Source: Prorocentrum cordatum (lineage: Eukaryota > Sar > Dinophyceae > Prorocentrales > Prorocentraceae). Taken from it: a stretch of DNA of 64,000 bases. The notes below the pieces were generated by a model, which saw only the letters and a list, made by a program, of their open reading frames with translations, was not told where the DNA came from and made no database searches. The DNA is taken from positions 36,891 to 100,890 of the forward strand of contig CAUYUJ010001472.1 in NCBI GenBank assembly GCA_963575745.1. Direction: 5' to 3'. Position numbers and translations under genes: made by a program. Position 1 is the first letter of the stretch. Each line of letters starts with the position of its first letter. Of the stretch, positions 61,910 through 64,000 are shown in pieces.

Positions 61910-62122
61910 TCCTCCATCGAGGACCGAGGACCGAGCATCGAGGGCCGAGGATCGAGTGCCGAAGCCGAGGATCGAGGATCGAGGGCCGAGGATCGAGGAT
62001 CGAGGGCCGAGGATCGAGGATCGAGGGCCGAGGATCGAGGACCGAGGACCAAGGATCGAGGGCCGAGGATCGCGGACCGAGGATCGAGGGCCGAGGATCG
62101 AGGACCGAGGACCGACCCTGGA
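61910..62122 (+). repeat. 14-bp GAGGATCGAGGGCC tandem array
   Basis: About 14 units of CGAGGATCGAGGGC with ACC variants. It is the same family as 38593-38855, in the opposite sense. Confidence 0.95.
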
Positions 62123-62267
62123 CATCAGCCGGTATTTTTTTGTCTCAATCCGCGGCCACAGAGGTCCCATCCCGCTTGCCAGAGTGTAGTTTTGGCGTCA
62201 AGGATCCCTGTTTGGTGGCCCCGGGGCCCGAGGTCGCGCGCCCCCGAGGCCGCGCGACCTCGGGCCT

Positions 62268-62380
62268 CCATTCCTCCTCCATTCCTCCTCCTCCTCCTCC
62301 TCCTCCTCCTCCTCCTCCTCCTCCATTCCTCCTCCTCCTCCTCCTCCTCCTTCTCCTCCATTCCTGGAGGCCCCCGAGGC
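62268..62380 (+). repeat. (CTC)n cassette bracketed by GGCCTCCATTCC / GGAGGCC
   Basis: ACCTCGGGCCTCCATTCCTC, CTC runs with CCATTCC interruptions, then CATTCCTGGAGGCCCCCGAG. The GGCCTCC and GGAGGCC flanks are inverted complements, again bracketing a CTC tract. Confidence 0.8.
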
Positions 62381-62529
62381 CGAGATGGAGGAAAAGCACC
62401 TGGACTGAAGAGCACAGATCGTCGGAGAGTTAGGCCGAGCTTCGGGGATCGAGGACCGAGGATCGAGGGCCAGGGACCAACGGGGGAGGTGGGGGGGACG
62501 CCCAGGGCCCTCGGGGTCCTCGAGACCTC

Positions 62530-63055
62530 GAGCCTCTGAGGCCCTCGATCCTCGATCCTCGATGCCCGATCCTCCGGCGAGGAGGACAATCCTGCCCCCC
62601 CTCCCCGATCCTCGATCCTCGATCCTCGATCCTCGATCCTCGATCCTCGATCCTCTGTTCGCTTCGATCCCTCGAAGCCGTCGTTCCTCGGCCCTCGATC
62701 CGTCGAGGCCCTCGGTCCGCCTCGATTCCTCGAGGCCCTCGATCCTCGATGCCTCGAGGCCCTTGATGCCCTCGGTCCGCCTCGACCCCTCGAGGCCCTC
62801 GACCCCTCGACCCCTCGAGGCCCTCGAGGCCCTCGAGGCCCTCGATGCCCTTGGTCCGCTTCGATTCCTCGAGGCCCCTGGACCCCTCGAGGCCCTCGAG
62901 GCCCTCGATGCCCTCGGTCCGCCTCGATTCCTCGAGGCCCTCGAGGCCCGCGAGGCCCTCGTCGAGGCTCTTGATGCCCTCGGTCCGCCTCGACCCCTCG
63001 AGCCCCTCGAGGCCCGCGAGGCCCTCGAGGCCCTCGATCCTCCGGCGAAGAGGAC
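62530..63055 (+). repeat. TCGA-type arrays: (TCGATCC)n and CCTCGAGGC repeats
   Basis: TCGATCC 8-bp units (62536-62650), then ~60-66-bp higher-order units CCCTCGGTCCGCCTCGA, TTCCTCGAGGCCC, CTCGATGC (62690-63040). All are rich in TCGA and CTCGAG palindromes. Confidence 0.9.
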
Positions 63056-63169
63056 GATCCCCCCCCGCTCAGACGGTCTGCGCCCAGCTCCACTGGGCCT
63101 GCCTCGGCGAGGGCGGCGCGTGGGAGGCGCCGCCCGCCGCCCGCCACCGCCCCGCCGCCACGGGAGGAT

Positions 63170-63178
63170 CGCCGTCGT

Positions 63179-63218
<40 letters not shown>

Positions 63219-63305
63219 TTCGTCGTCGTCATTGCTCTCGTCGTCGTCGTCGTCGCCGTCGTCGTGTCGGAGTCGTCGAGTCGTCGTCGTCGGCGGCGGC
63301 GGCGG
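63170..63305 (+). repeat. (GTC)n array
   Basis: GTCGTCGTC with TTC and GCC interruptions. Confidence 0.95.
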
Positions 63306-63309
63306 CAGC

Positions 63310-63540
63310 GCCAGCGGTGCGGGCCTCCAAGGGGGCCCCGGAAGCCTTCCAAACTTGCTTCAAGAGGTCCTCCGAAGGCCTCCAGAGTTGTCCCAAGAGG
63401 GCTCCAAAGTGCCCCGAAGGCCTTCAAAATTGCCCACAGGAGGGCTCCAAATATTCCAAATTTACCCCAAGCGGGCCCCGCAATGATCCGCCAAGAGGCT
63501 TCCAAGATGCCCTCACAGCGCAAGACCCGCAAAGGCCTTA
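63310..63540 (+). repeat. GGCTCC/CCAAGAGG repeats
   Basis: CCAAGAGGGCTCCAAAGTGC, CCCCGAAGGCCTTC and related words; same family and orientation as 31170-32405. Confidence 0.65.
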
Positions 63541-63551
63541 ATGGATGACTG

Positions 63552-63578
63552 CTGTCGTCGCCGTCGTCGTCGTCGTCG

Positions 63579-63625
<47 letters not shown>

Positions 63626-63738
63626 GTCTTCACTGTCGTTGTCGTCGTCGTCGTCGTCGCCACAACCGCCGTCGTCGTCGTGTCGCCGTCGTTGTCGGAG
63701 TCGTCGTCGTCGTCGTCGTAGCCGCCGTCGTTGTCGGA

Positions 63739-63786
<48 letters not shown>

Positions 63787-63850
63787 GTCGTCATTGTTGT
63801 CGTCCTCGTCGTCGTTGTCGCCGTCGTTGTCGGAGTCGTCGAGTGGTAGT
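63552..63850 (+). repeat. (GTC)n array with GTTGTCGGAGTC interruptions
   Basis: GTCGTC throughout. CCGTCGTTGTCGGAGTCGTC recurs at about 63686, 63724 and 63822. Confidence 0.95.
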
Positions 63851-63854
63851 AGTC

Positions 63855-63950
<96 letters not shown>

Positions 63951-64000
63951 TTGGACGTAGTAGGAGTAGCAGGAGCAGTAGCCGTAGCAGTAGTAGTAAT
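63850..64000 (+). repeat. (GTA/TAG)n array at the window edge
   Basis: GTAGTAGTA nearly pure from about 63862 to 63944, then diverged units to the end of the window. Confidence 0.95.

Overview
The window reads as nuclear DNA of a dinoflagellate (alveolate protist). The main evidence is: (i) a 22-nt match, with one substitution apart from the degenerate first base, to the dinoflagellate trans-spliced leader (DinoSL) embedded in genomic DNA at 45435-45456, plus weaker SL-like remnants elsewhere; (ii) intronless protein genes in a repeat-dominated landscape; (iii) Ty1/copia and APE-type non-LTR retroelements of the kind abundant in dinoflagellates. I cannot name the species from sequence alone.

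Only two host genes look intact. One is an intronless cyclin-dependent-kinase-like gene (41925-42851, +). The other is an intronless PAN-domain plus phytanoyl-CoA-dioxygenase-like gene (56003-57472, +). A broken OTU-protease-like fragment (about 28375-28724) and a frame-broken zinc-finger/coiled-coil ORF behind the relict spliced leader (45644-46339) are the other recognisable coding remains. I saw no tRNA, rRNA, CRISPR or bacterial-type operon.

Layout. 0-1.2 kb: polypurine and 280-bp tandem repeats. 2-12 kb: decayed LINE (APE/RT) copies embedded in a satellite-like family of about 175 bp; one satellite block sits inside a LINE copy (4036-5606) and its empty site can be read in a sister LINE copy at 7171-7175. 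12.7-19.2 kb: a full-length Ty1/copia element with 103-bp LTRs, TG...CA ends, a perfect 5-bp target duplication, primer site, polypurine tract and gag-pro, integrase and RT-RNase H in three successive reading frames. 20-24.3 kb: long T tracts and two more broken LINE copies. 24-28 kb: T-rich DNA, TA/TG microsatellites and a first short 90-bp repeat array. 28-35 kb: the OTU fragment, then GC-rich repeats, GTT tracts and CTC tracts. 35.1-40.8 kb: a pair of long inverted arms built from direct repeats, enclosing triplet tracts and a 146-bp TA-flanked foldback MITE. 41.9-42.9 kb: the kinase. 43-47 kb: short tandem repeats and the SL-tagged ORF. 47-49 kb: microsatellite and gene-free AT-richer DNA. 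49.2-53.0 kb: a large 90-bp (30-codon) tandem array in three higher-order modules. 53-56 kb: ATC tracts. 56.0-57.5 kb: the PAN-PhyH gene. 57.5-64 kb: dispersed repeats and very long CTC/GGA/GAT/GTC/TAG and TCGA-type arrays.

The genes do not form a pathway. What unites the window is retroposition: retroelements, intronless genes with SL-like remnants upstream, and repeat expansion. The most interesting candidates are the SL relics, the satellite-containing mobile element with its hairpin terminus, the methyltransferase-like domain in the copia pol, the long inverted-arm element, and the inverted-repeat-bounded CTC cassettes.
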